Positions 25,401 to 35,955 of a stretch of DNA of 64,000 bases are shown one piece after another (position 1 is the stretch's first letter; every line of letters begins with the position of its first letter). Source of the stretch: Arcuatula senhousia (lineage: Eukaryota; Mollusca; Bivalvia; Mytilida; Mytilidae); the NCBI GenBank assembly GCA_963971305.1, contig OZ020303.1, positions 15,063,184-15,127,183 of the forward strand, given 5' to 3'. Below the pieces are notes generated by a model. The model did no database searches. It worked only from the letters and a program-made list of their open reading frames with translations, and was not told the origin of the DNA. A program made the translations under genes and the position numbers.

Positions 25401-27922
25401 TTCTTATGCAAGGAAAGTACATTTTATAAATATATATGGTTAAGTTTTTAAATGAAAATGATAAAGCACGTCTTTTTTTAATTGCAAAAAATAGTAAATA
25501 GTAAAAAGTAATTGTTTACAATAATATGATATGAGTTGAATTGGAGTTCATAAGTTTCCTTAATGCAGCATTTGTATAAAAATAAAAGTTCTTATAATCT
25601 TACTATAAAAACATTGGTTTTTTGGGGGGTGTGAGATACAGCATAATGAGGTGGAACTTTTGCTAAAATTTTGCTAAATTAATTAAAGAAAATTAATGCT
25701 TTTTATTTATCTTGGTAAGTCTGTCAATTTCTTAGTCTAAACAACTATTGTGAGCTTAAAAATGAGAGTGCAGGAAAATATATAAAGGTTGCTCAATTTG
25801 GGGATAACATACATGTACCACAAAAAGATTTATATTATTGCCATATTTAATCTAAAATTGGGATTCTTTAAAGTTAGGAAATTCCTAAGTCACCTTATTT
25901 GTCTTCCTAAATTTAGGACGATCTTGAGGAAATTGATACATTTGTAATTTAGGACACATATGAAAATTTGACTTAGGACTAAGATGTAGATTAGGAGGTT
26001 TCCTACATGTATCTGTCTCTTGGTCCTAAGATGGCTTCGAAAATAAGGCCCCAGATCTCTAAATCTTCTTATCAAGTGTGTAACATGGTCTACATGTACC
26101 TTGTGTGTAAATCAAAGAAACTAGTATATAACACATAAAGATCAAGTACAGGTACACAAAGTAACAAAGCAGGGGTCTCCATGGGCTCTTTCATTATGGA
26201 GACTAACAATGATTAAAGCTTATCTCCACCAAAAAGTTTCTGGCATTTCATTGATGAAAATTTATCAAAAGGGTAATCCATCTGTCTTCCTAAAAGCTGG
26301 GCACAACACTGTAAAATCTGCATTTATAACCAATTGTTTAATACAGACTTGGCTAAATAGTTTTGGAATAGGCCGGACTTTTGGTCCGATAAAGTAATAT
26401 CACTTGCCGGTCTGACCAAAACACCATTGGACCAAAATTTTATTGAACTTTGATAATATCATCAAATTCCGGAAATCATTCATGTTTTTTCCAGAATTCA
26501 ACACATGATTTCACTATTTCCAATAATTTGGGCATGTGCAACAAATTTTGTTGACAGTTACATCCATTTGTCGATGTTGTTTGTTAATAAATAAAGTAAA
26601 ATTAACTGGCTGTCAATAAGTAGCAAGTAAAATCGTGATATTTTAGTCAAAATCAAGATTGGAAGAAAATTTAACAACGAAAAATAACAATTAAATACAT
26701 TACAGTACACTCAGAGAGGATTGATTCTCATTTCAGTGTCCAGTGATTCACAGAGTTTCACAGAGTCAACTCTTTAAATTCTCTAAGTAATTTCTCCCAG
26801 GTGGGAGAAATTTATTACCTTTTTCAGAGTATTTTGGAGTTGTTTATTACCTTGTGTATTATAATCATTTTCACCTGATAAGAAAGACAGGCAATAGGTG
26901 CTACTTCAAAAGGTTTTCAAGGCAATAAAAAACTCCAAGCTTGGAGTAATTTATGACCCATTGGAGGGAGTACACCTAAAATCCTCCTACATTTTTATGG
27001 CTTTTCTTGGAGTTTCCTGGAGTCATTAAAAAATTTCCCTCCAAAATCAGAGTATGAGAATCAATCCTCTCTGAGTGTACTGTATGATCCATAAATCTGA
27101 CGGACATCTGGTCCGGTGCACCGGACGCAGCAGTACTGACTTTTGGTCGGACCAATGATGATAATCAACCGGACATGTCGGTAGGATCTACGAATTTTGC
27201 CAAATCTGTAAATAACCCTGGTGTTCAATATACTGCCATTGATTTATGATTTAAATCATTGATTGACTAAAAAACTTTTAATTCATTAATTTTCTTTGAA
27301 ATGGCATTATACGCTCCCGAAGGGAGCGATAATGGTAGAAATGTCAATATTCTAGTTGTACTATGGGCTCAATTTTCCTTCAACGTCCGGTAAATCACGC
27401 GCGGTTTCCCGGACTTTCTGCGTCTTCTTAACGCTTTTTTCTTTGAAAATTCCTGACGTCATTAAGCGCACAAAGGACCCACAAGAAAAGCTACTTTGTT
27501 TTTATTTTCGAAAAAGATTTTGTTTCAATTAATTGCCCAATAAACATTTGAAAACTTATTTTAGCTTGTAAAATATTTAAGGATACGTTCAAACTTCGGG
27601 AGCGTCACAGGTTTAACCTGCATCATATTAGATTGAAAACCAATACTCCATTAGCACAGGGCCTGATTAGCATTTATCAAATTGTCATTAATGGTTTGAG
27701 GTTTCATGTAGATGTAGATGAGGGACATTAAATCCGCCCATCATTTATTAGCATAAATTAACAATGAAACAGTAGTGAATTTGAGTAAATTCGTACATCA
27801 GCCTCGTCATTAGCGTCTAATCCACTAATAAGAGGATCTTTAAATGTTGTTTGACCCTCTGATTTTGTAGGGGATTCATTTTCTCCATCTTTTGAGCCCG
27901 AACTGTATCCAGTGTCTGCCAT
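19444..27922 (-). CDS. SNX30: Sorting nexin 30/7 (PX-BAR)
   Basis: SNX7/SNX30-type nexins bind phosphoinositides through a PX domain and curve endosomal membranes through a BAR domain. Eleven coding exons join in phase to 476 aa: 27922-27797, 25136-24945, 24739-24629, 24269-24108, 23687-23492, 23295-23165, 22604-22536, 21846-21760, 21177-21073, 20603-20451 and 19542-19444. The start [11 protein letters not shown] sits 201 bp from the divergent INIP start. Residues 1-75 are acidic and Ser-rich, as expected for a disordered N-terminus. PX spans about 80-197, with [11 protein letters not shown] (120-130), PLPEK (144-148) and [10 protein letters not shown] (157-166) supplying the usual basic lipid contacts. 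Residues 198-476 are helical BAR sequence, ending EPPPQSDS. The exon 6 donor is uncertain: GTGGGT at 23164 keeps frame, while the next possible GT would give a stop. The neighbour INIP supports SNX30 over SNX7, though invertebrates may have one ancestral gene. Exon 8 has a broken tandem copy at 21355-21590. Confidence 0.93.
21355..21590 (-). repeat. 236-bp tandem duplication with truncated copy of SNX30 exon 8
   Basis: 21355-21590 and 21591-21826 are adjacent direct copies (offset 236) with only about three mismatches. The right copy contains most of the working exon 8 (21846-21760) and its donor. The left copy keeps the last 21 codons and the donor but lacks the first eight codons and the splice acceptor, because the duplication boundary lies inside the exon. 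One change turns DERE into DEHE. The left copy is therefore a pseudo-exon within the intron. Confidence 0.92.
21866..22259 (-). mobile_element. Hairpin-headed element (TATACCCCCC...GGGGGTATA)
   Basis: Minus orientation. The head hairpin at 22226-22256 is followed by a GTCCGTCTGTCCGT tract. Two core units of about 120 bp share GGTAAACAGGAAGTAG and ATACACCATATGG. GATACCCCCGCTCC near 21899 is the partly inverted partner of the head. The end reads CTTGTT (AACAAG at 21866-21871 on +). It is inserted in the SNX30 intron, only about 20 bp from the exon 8 acceptor. Confidence 0.7.
25242..26051. mobile_element. 810-bp TIR element, GGGCCTTATTTT ends, copy 1
   Basis: GGGCCTTATTTTTGAAACT on the left is inverted as GGCTTCGAAAATAAGGCCC on the right. 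The interior shows further imperfect symmetry (TCTTCCTAAATTTAGGAC). A second, shorter copy in opposite orientation lies at 59292-59902. There is no coding capacity and no clear target duplication. Located in SNX30 intron 1. Confidence 0.75.
26703..27082. mobile_element. 380-bp MITE with near 30-bp perfect TIRs, TA flanks
   Basis: 26701-26731 and 27054-27084 are exact inverted copies (31 bp, starting TACAGTACACTCAGAGAGG). Taking TA as the target duplication leaves ends starting CAGTACACTCAGAG, typical of Tc1/mariner-derived MITEs. The perfect TIRs suggest recent activity. Located in SNX30 intron 1. Confidence 0.8.
27311..27605. mobile_element. Short TIR element (ACGCTCCCGAAG)
   Basis: ACGCTCCCGAAG at 27311-27322 is exactly inverted at 27594-27605. 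The left end also carries an internal palindrome (CGCTCCCGAAGGGAGCG). It lies in SNX30 intron 1, less than 200 bp from exon 1. No clear target duplication. Confidence 0.6.
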
Positions 27923-28123
27923 TCTCAAAAATAGTCCCTTCCAACATGAAAAATACAACAAATTTGCAACACTTAATTTGATTGGATCATGTTTTTTATA
28001 GAACCAATCATATTTTATGTAACATTTGATACAAAGTTTATTGTTAATGATGTAAGCGATAATCAAAATTATAGAAAAAAGTCAGAAAAAGAGAGAGAGA
28101 ATTGAAAATTTGAAAATTAAGCA
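27923..28123. promoter_or_regulatory. Bidirectional promoter between SNX30 and INIP
   Basis: Only 201 bp separate the two divergent start codons, so both transcripts must start in or near this gap unless upstream non-coding exons exist. TGATTGG at 27979-27985 and its exact inverse CCAATCA at 28004-28010 are two opposed CCAAT (NF-Y-type) boxes, one facing each gene. The region is AT-rich, with a short GA-rich tract (about 28090-28101) before the INIP start. Transcription start sites are not known from sequence. Confidence 0.7.
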
Positions 28124-31100
28124 ATGTCAGGCGCTCAAGGTACTTTTATTAGTTTTATATCAGTAAACCATGTTTTTTTATAAATTTTATTAAAAATTGT
28201 GCCAATCTAGAATAGCAATGCAATGTAAGAACTTAGAGGAAAACTCAATAATATAAATAAAGGGGTAGGGGTGTAAGGTGCTTATTTTGGCTTATTTGGC
28301 TCCATATTATTCAAAAAATAAAATTGGAGAACAGATCAAGTTTACATTTCAAATTAATATGAAAAAGCACGCCATTAAAAGCTTGTGTAGATGATAATAG
28401 ATATGGACAAATGTGAGGAGATCTATATTTATATTACGGGACAAAAAATGTGTTAAATTATATCCACCGTTTTTCTGCGTATGTGCATATTTTCCAAAAC
28501 TACCAAAATATGGATGAGTGGAATAATTCTGGCTGAAAGGATTTTTTCTCATCCTATTTTAAGTTACATTCCATTTTGCAGAATGAGTATAATTGAGAAC
28601 TTCGCTCTCATATACATGGGTTGCACATATGTTTCCATTCTGGATTTGACTCATCATTTAGACAAGGTCATCAGGGGTCACAGGGGGAAAAAAGGACGTC
28701 ATTCAACATGGGATAAAGGGAAGGACATATTCTATCAACGATTCTTCTGTAATTATTCAACATATGGGTAAAAATCATTTGCAACTGACCAATAAACCCA
28801 CAGACAACATTTCCAACCCATAAAAAAGCAATCTTGAATGGAAATAAAGAAATTACTTTCTTCATCCATTAGCATGTTGGAACCAGTTTTTTTACCAGTT
28901 CCTCCTTGTTTGGCTAAAATAGTGACCGATCCCGCAAATGCGCAACCCGTGTATTAATGATTATGCTATGTATGGTTGTATTGAAACAAGCTGCAATTCA
29001 AACTTTGTCATTGACATGACTTCACAATTATTGGTTTAATGACGTCATATTTCAGGAAAAACTGAAAAACAGTCAAAATTTTCTTATTTCAGATTACTTT
29101 TTAAAAAAAAATGAATATCTCCACATGCCCCTCCACTTAAAGTATATTTCACACTCTGAAATATTGTGTCATTTTACATATTTTTGCAATATTTCATTTT
29201 TGTGAAGGCATGCAAAGGTATTGAAATTTAGAAAAAATCACTGTAAAATATGTTTTTTTTGGCTATTTTTTTACAAATCTGTCAAAAAGTCATACTTTGA
29301 GGACCAGTGTGAAGAAATAGTCTAAACTCACAATTCTAATTGCCAAATACTTGAATTGCACCATTTTAAGATTGCAAATAAAACATAGTTTATTATTAAA
29401 ATAAAGGACATGGAAATTTTGGGGCCAAAAAAGGGTCTTTGAGCCCCTACCCCTTTCAGCTCAATTTTTTGTGGGAGTTATGGCCCTTTGAACTGAGAAA
29501 TTTACTGAAAATCCTCATTTATCATAAATTTATCACCCCATTTTGGAAATAGGGGCAAAAATTAAAACTTTTTTTATTTATTGTTCGATTTCATATTTTT
29601 GTTTTTGCAAATAAATTCTTGTAGTGATTTAACAAATTTGAATGTTTATTTTGCAACGCTTCCCTCCCTCTAATTGCCTATAAGGACCAAAAGGAGCAAA
29701 AGTGAAAGGTAGAAGATACCATTAATTTGGGGCCAAAAAGGGTAATGCTTTTGTAACTGTAATTTGTTTTAGTTTGCTTTTGAAAAAAATGAATTTCTTG
29801 TGAAATATTGATGGATAGTCCACCAAAGGCTGCATGTGTCAAAAAACTTTGTTAGTCCACCATGGGCTGCATGTGTCCAGAGCAATTGACTATCCATATT
29901 GGGCCTAAAACCTACAGGGTTCAACATGTTGCCGTCATATCATGCTGCACTTGGCGAAGCTTTTTATTTAAAAGTATAGTACTCTTAATAGCTAGGCATC
30001 TGATTGGTATTGATGAATTAAATTAGTTTTTTTTGGTCCATCACTATGTCATCTGACCTTGACCTTATTTTACACTAACTGACTGTTAATTGTTTTGGTT
30101 GTTTTTTTTTTCTTTTCTTTTTTTCTTGGTGGGGGGTATTTAGTCTTTTATGTGAAGCATATTTCTCAATGACTTTGATATCTAGAATCACTTGTCCACA
30201 GGAAAATTTCATTCAGTCACTTGCCAAATGACATTGACTTTTACTTACATGACCATAGGTAAACTTAAAATGTTTTTTGTGATTGTGCCAACAGGTGATA
30301 ATTAATAAATGAATAGCTGATTAACTAGGTATTCTGGTGGTGTTGGCAGGCGAGACATACTCTGGTGTTTACTGTTAACTTTTTTTTAAAATAAATTGTA
30401 GTACTAGACTACTAAATAAAATGTGAATCTAAAAATAATGCTGACTACTAAATAAAATGTGAAGCTAAAAATAATGCTGATTGGAAACAATATGGGGTCA
30501 ATATATATATAGAAGTGCAAGCGATGGTACATGTAAATGAAAATTTAAATAGGTCAAATGTTAAGCTTTTTTTGCCATCGAAAAAACAAAAGTTAAACGG
30601 TGATGACCTTATCTGCCCCAATTTTGGCAAAATTAATCATGTACTCTAAAGAAAAAAGTAAGAAAATATTGACATATTTTGGAAGAAGGCTGTTGAAATT
30701 GCTTATGAAAATGGGTTTATTTGTTTGTTTTTAGGAAAGGTTAAGGCATTATTTAAAGTGTTTCCATGGCAACATATCTTTTAAAAGTTCTTTTTAGTGC
30801 ATAATGTTTATTTCTTAATAAATTTTGTTTTCTGGCAATCATTTTGGCATATACTTCTAAGTTAAACTTAAACTTTAAAAATTGTTAAAACTTTCAATAG
30901 AGATTTATAAAACAAATGACACTGAGATCAGAAATCTTTGAGTGTAACTTCAGAAAGTTATACATTGTTTTCAGCTAAAATATAAGCTGAAATTGAAAAC
31001 AGGTTTGGGTATGCATGGTAGTGATGAGCCAAAAATTGTACAGGTTACGCATTTTAGGCACCACCATATCAGTAATACCTCTTTTAGAATAAAGTGGTAA

Positions 31101-34100
31101 AAGACCATAAAAGCATATGAAGACATTAAAGACAGGACAGCAAAGAAAAAGTGCATGACATAATCCCCCAAAAAATCATAAAAATCAGCTAAACTGCAAG
31201 TAGCATGAGCACTAGAGTCACAACAGGAATGAACACAGGTATGTTTACTTCAGTTACAAATAGTTCCTGCCTGTTACAGCACTGAGCACACCCGTCACAT
31301 TGTCAACAATCAAGTGCATGTCAAATCAGGTAATACAAACACCAGAAAAACCAGCATCCATACTCGTCTGAGAAAGAGAAATACTGTAATGTCTAGCAAC
31401 GTTTTTTTTTCTGTATAAATAAACCTGTATATTATCTTGTTAAAATTAATTACCGGTATAATTTATTTTAGAACAGAAAAACAGAAAGATTTTAGAACAT
31501 TTAGAAGAACAAAAGAAAAGACTGAGAATGGGAGGCCATCCAGGTCCACCAAATCCTATAGCAATGAAGTAATAGAAAAAGAATAGAATTTCTGTCTTAC
31601 ATGTACCTGGCTGATTTTAGATATTGTCTTTACTTTTATTTGTATTTGTTTATTAAATGATTCAGGAAACTGCTTGGAATAAAAAAAATAGTGGTTATTG
31701 TTTATGTGCTATTTTCATCTTAATTTATGTACATTATATTACAACATACATAGAAGTTCTCTTTTTTTTGTAAACTTTTTCACTTTGTTATCTCTTTGTA
31801 AAGTTTGCAATAAAATTAAGATTTTTTTTAACCTGGTCTACCACTTCTCCAAAATTACAAAGCTACATGTATTTATGTTTTTCTCTGATTTGTTTGTTTT
31901 ATTATATTCTATTAATTAACTAGTATTTAAATTCAGCTTTAGGTTTGAATGTTTTTCATTGCAGTGCTCCACCAGCTGTACAACAATCAGCCCTGCCTTC
32001 TAACCCTGCAGTAAGTATACACATTATGGCATATCTACCGTTTTCCAAGTTTTCTACTCCTAGCATGTCTGATGAAGGTTAATCCAGAAAAGCGCCTCAC
32101 ACATAGTGAAATTTGGCTGTTGTACATTTATCAAAATCATTTCAATATGTGGATCGTGTCTTTCTGGCACTTATTCCATACTCTTTTGTTTTTAATATCT
32201 TGAATTGTGATTATTTTGATAAGACAGTAACTTGTGAAAAAATACATGCATGTATATTTAATTAACATTTGACCAACATGTAACATTTTATGCAAAAATC
32301 AAATATTCTAATATCTATTATTAACAAGGTATTAAAGGTATTGGTTTATTTGTTGCAGTTAATTGTCTTTGGATTAAAACATTAAAGTGTTTAGTACATG
32401 CACATACTGGCATAAGTTTCTTTCCCCATGTAAGCCAGGTCGCTCACTACAAACCAACAGTGGCGTAACAACTATTGTAGCAAAAAAGCATGTGCTTACA
32501 CATAATTTTCACCCAAAAAAAAAATGCCCATTGCGTTGTTGTCTCTGACATACAGAAATATTTCAGGTCTCTTCCGATCACATCTATGTTACCTCTTGTT
32601 CTCCTATGTAAAGTTATCAAAGGTTGATAAAGTTTACATATTTTCAAAAAGCCATCATGAATCATTACATCTTATTTTTCAAATAAACCCATTGAAAATG
32701 TCATGAAATCGTCTGATTTTCCTGGTGCAAGTCAATCTGACAGGGACGATAATGTGAAATCAAATCCCGATGAAAACATGGACCATTCAAATGTGTCGAA
32801 ATATAATCCTCCATACATAGACATGTCACACCAGAAAACACAAGCCTAAAGACTTATCCGACAAGGAAAAAATGAAATTAATAGAAGAAGAATGGAGCGA
32901 GGCCCATAAATTCTCAACATCCACAGAAACATTCCGGTCGATGTTGATGCAGTTATTGATAGGTTCTCGGAAAAGGGCAAACACAGATTAGCCTTCATTT
33001 TCGATGAATAGACAGTGGTTTAAATAAAGTTCTTGTTTGATGATCTTTGATACTAGGTCTTGTTGGTTAACCAAACATAACAAATATTTTTATCGTTTTC
33101 CCTGCTTGGCTTTAATTCATTAAATTGCATTCGAAAATTACCAAAGTTGATAAAAATATATCTCGATATTGTGTACGATTTCAAATATTTTATGACTTAG
33201 AATTGTGTCTAATTGCCTGCAAAATGCTCAAATTCGTTTTCGCCCCCCTGGACCCCCAACCAGGGCCTGCTGGGGACCTTAAGCGGTCCCAAGACCCCTT
33301 GCCGTCTACTTACGCTTCTCAAGATACCTTGTTACGCCCCTGCCAATCATATTCAATATATTTTTTACACATGCTTCCTTTGAAAGAACTACAGTATCAT
33401 CCAAAAGTAGTGACTTTCTGATTAAATCAAGTTTGTGATTGGACAATTTTAGATCGTAACTAGCAAAAGATGTGTTATGATGTGACATTAAATAAAAGTC
33501 ATAGTAAAATTTCTCACATGCTTAGGTATTTAAAAGTTTGTCATTGCCAAACTTTTAATTGTTACAAAAATGGAATGGGGAAGGTATTTATATTGCAAAG
33601 AACCTTAAAGACATGAATTCACCCTTAAATGACCATTTTTTTCTTTCTCAGTCAACACTGGTAGTGGAAACTCACAACATGACACCAGCTCAGAGAGCAG
33701 CACTACAGGTATGTTATTGATTTTACAACTACATTGGGATGACTTACAAATGGCTTTGCTCACTTTGTCTACATGTATATCAAAGTCAATGCTTTTGTTT
33801 CAATTATTTTAATGAAGATTTACTAAATAAAAATTGTTAATGAAATGGTAAAGTTTGGAAGGCATGGGGTGCTTCAAAATATTTTCATGTTCTAAGTTCT
33901 AAAGCTAACCCTATTTATAAATACTGTCTTCACATACATATATTTATTAACATAATGTGAGTTATCATGAAGTAGGGAGGCTAGTTTTGACTGCTTCTAC
34001 ATGTACTTATCTGTCCTGGGAGTACAAATACAGACTTTCATTTGAAAACTGGGCTGTGCTTAACTATAGGCTCAGAACACTCTGAGCACTCTGAACAATT

Positions 34101-35631
34101 ATCAAGCAGAGACAAACGTGTTTTGTCTGATCCAAATGAGAAGGTTGTGTGGTTGGAACAGTTAGAGAAAAAAATGGCAACCAATAATACAAATAAGAAA
34201 AAAAAGTGAATTAATTAGACTGTTTGTTTCTTTTATATAAACAAAATTGACAATACAAAGAATGTTCCAAAACTTATTACATGTTGCTATGTACATGAAC
34301 TCAAAAACTAAATCGCTGCTTTATATGTCAAGTAAGGGGAAATTGAGACTGAATTTAGGCACTTCTTGTTCCATACCTGTTGAATCAATGTTCCACAGAA
34401 CAAACAGAAGTAATCAAGCACAGCCAATGAGATATTTACTTCACTAATATGTTATTATCCTCATGATCTTCCACATTTTCTCAATAATTGTGAACTCAAA
34501 AACCGTGACAGATATCAAAATTCTAGCATAGGTAAAATTGTTCAGCATCTCAAGATCTACCTGCCCTGATATTTTGAAGAAGATCCAATAATCCTTGTAG
34601 GAGTTAGTGCCCTTTTTCTGCATTTTTTCCAAATTTTGCACTTATTAAGCTCAATATTTTGGAAACTATAAAGAATATTTGAAAAATTTGAATTGCATAT
34701 TGTTAGGCATGCAAAGATCTACAAAATTTGTAACAGGATCAAAGTTGTAGGTTTGTTCCTTAGAACTTATTCCACTTAGAACGTTTATATTGACATTTTT
34801 GCAGTCTTTTTTCATTGTATTGTGTTAACTCCTCTAACAACACATGATTAATTGCTACCAAACTAAGTATAGTTGATTCTTGGCATGAGTGCTACAAATC
34901 GATCATTTGGATTTTTTATTTAAAAAAAAACGTGGCCGTAAATTGCAGTTTTTGCAAATAACTCAAAAATGGTGACAGATATCTAAATTCTGATTGGTAG
35001 CAAAAGTCTTCAGCATCTCATGATCTACCTGCCTTGAAAGTTTGAAGAAGATGTAATCACCCATGTAGGAGTTGTTGCCCTCTTTCTTGATTTTTTAATA
35101 ATTATATAATTATTAAGCTCAATAATAATAATATTATATTTGAGAAATTTAAATTGCATGTTGTTAAGAACATAAAGATCAACAAAATCTGTAATACGAT
35201 CAAAGTTGTAGTACCTTTAATTTTAGGAGTTATTCACCTTAGAGGGTCCAAATTGTCCATTTTTACAACCTTTCCCCATTGCATTACAAACCTTTAAAGC
35301 TAGAGAAAAACTTTAAGTTACAATACTGTTTAGTTAGTTAAGCCCTACAAAAATTGAAGTCAGGTGAGTGATTCAGGATCCTTGGAGCCTCTTGTTAGAG
35401 GACTTGGTCAATTATTTTCTATAAATTAAATAATACATTATTTAAATACAAATAATTTTAGAAGTGGGGGTTTTGATGACTTCAATATCCATGGATCCAC
35501 TTCTATGTATAACAGTAGCATGTTTTGTTTTTCAGCATGCCAACTCTAATTCCTTTGGTTATTTTATTACACAAGACTCATCCTTTGGAAATCTGATTCT
35601 ACCAGTGATTCCACGCTTTAAGGATGTTTAG
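28124..35631 (+). CDS. INIP: SOSS complex subunit C (INTS3- and NABP-interacting protein)
   Basis: INIP/SOSS-C is the small subunit of the SOSS complex, which binds single-stranded DNA with INTS3 and NABP1/2 in double-strand break signalling and repair. Five coding exons join in phase: 28124-28139, 31472-31568, 31965-32010, 33652-33708 and 35536-35631, giving 103 aa; the human protein is about 104 aa. The first exon encodes only MSGAQ plus one base (donor G|GTACTT). A basic, helical N-terminal part (EQKNRKILEHLEEQKKRLRM) is followed by a Pro/Ala-rich linker and the family signature TPAQRAALQHANSNSFGYF then ITQDSSFGNLILPVIPR. All joins have GT/AG borders. A MITE (28615-28951) lies in intron 1 and a hAT-like remnant (32458-33342) in intron 3. 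The gene is divergent from SNX30. Confidence 0.92.
28615..28951. mobile_element. Mariner-type MITE, copy 2 (TIR CAYGGGTTGCRC)
   Basis: Homologous along its length to 1644-1973, with the same TIRs and TA flanks (28613-28614 and 28952-28953). Located in INIP intron 1, about 0.5 kb from the INIP start codon. The two copies differ at many positions, so the family is not very young. Confidence 0.75.
29400..30350 (+). repeat. Relics of tandem-core elements in INIP intron 1
   Basis: 29460-29545 contains GGGAGTTATGGCCCTTTGAAC and AAAATCCTCATTTATCAT, the reverse of units seen at 15475-16110. 29960-30005 contains AATAGCTAGGCATCTGAT, the reverse of units at 16200-16885, and 30330-30355 contains GGCAGGCGAGACATA, the reverse of the 15316-15335 region. 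No complete element can be delimited. Confidence 0.45.
32458..33342. mobile_element. hAT-like element remnant in INIP intron 3
   Basis: The ends CAGTGGCGTAAC (32458-32469) and GTTACGCCCCTG (33331-33342) are inverted with one change, typical of hAT ends. CCAA flanks both sides; a full 8-bp duplication is not visible. The inside holds short coding-like pieces on + near 32850-32985 (DLSDKEKMKLIEEEWSEAHK, then FSTSTETFRSML) interrupted by stops, perhaps a degraded transposase N-terminus. Confidence 0.6.
34480..35396 (+). mobile_element. AGCTCACCTG-family element, head lost
   Basis: Two degraded core units (about 34480-34900 and 34935-35310) share AACTCAAAAA, GTGACAGATAT, CAGCATCTCA and GATCTACCTGCC. 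The 3' end CAGGTGAGTGATTCAGG...GGAGCCTCTTGTT matches other copies in the window. The head hairpin is missing. Located in INIP intron 4. Confidence 0.65.
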
Positions 35632-35847
35632 TACCAATTGGTGGTAGGATAAGGTGTGTAAAGTTGTAAACCAAATTTGGATAGAGTTGTGCTACAGGGA
35701 GTAAAATAATCTTTTTGTATGGAAGATAATGTATGTGTATGAAGTTACAACAAGATTATGCTGACTGACTATATTTATGTGCAATAATTCAAATGTCATT
35801 CATTGCATGAATGTTTTGTTCAAGAATGAACTGCATGTATTGTTTAT

Positions 35848-35853
35848 AATAAA
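35848..35853 (+). terminator. Candidate poly(A) signal for INIP
   Basis: AATAAA about 217 bp after the INIP stop codon and before the next repeat cluster. Plausible distance, not proven. Confidence 0.5.
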
Positions 35854-35955
35854 ATTTTAAAATGTTATATTATTTTTAGCTTAACTGATATTGATATCTA
35901 ATTTGAATTGTGAGCTTTTGCCATCACTTAGTGTACGTCATCCGTTTACTTTTTT

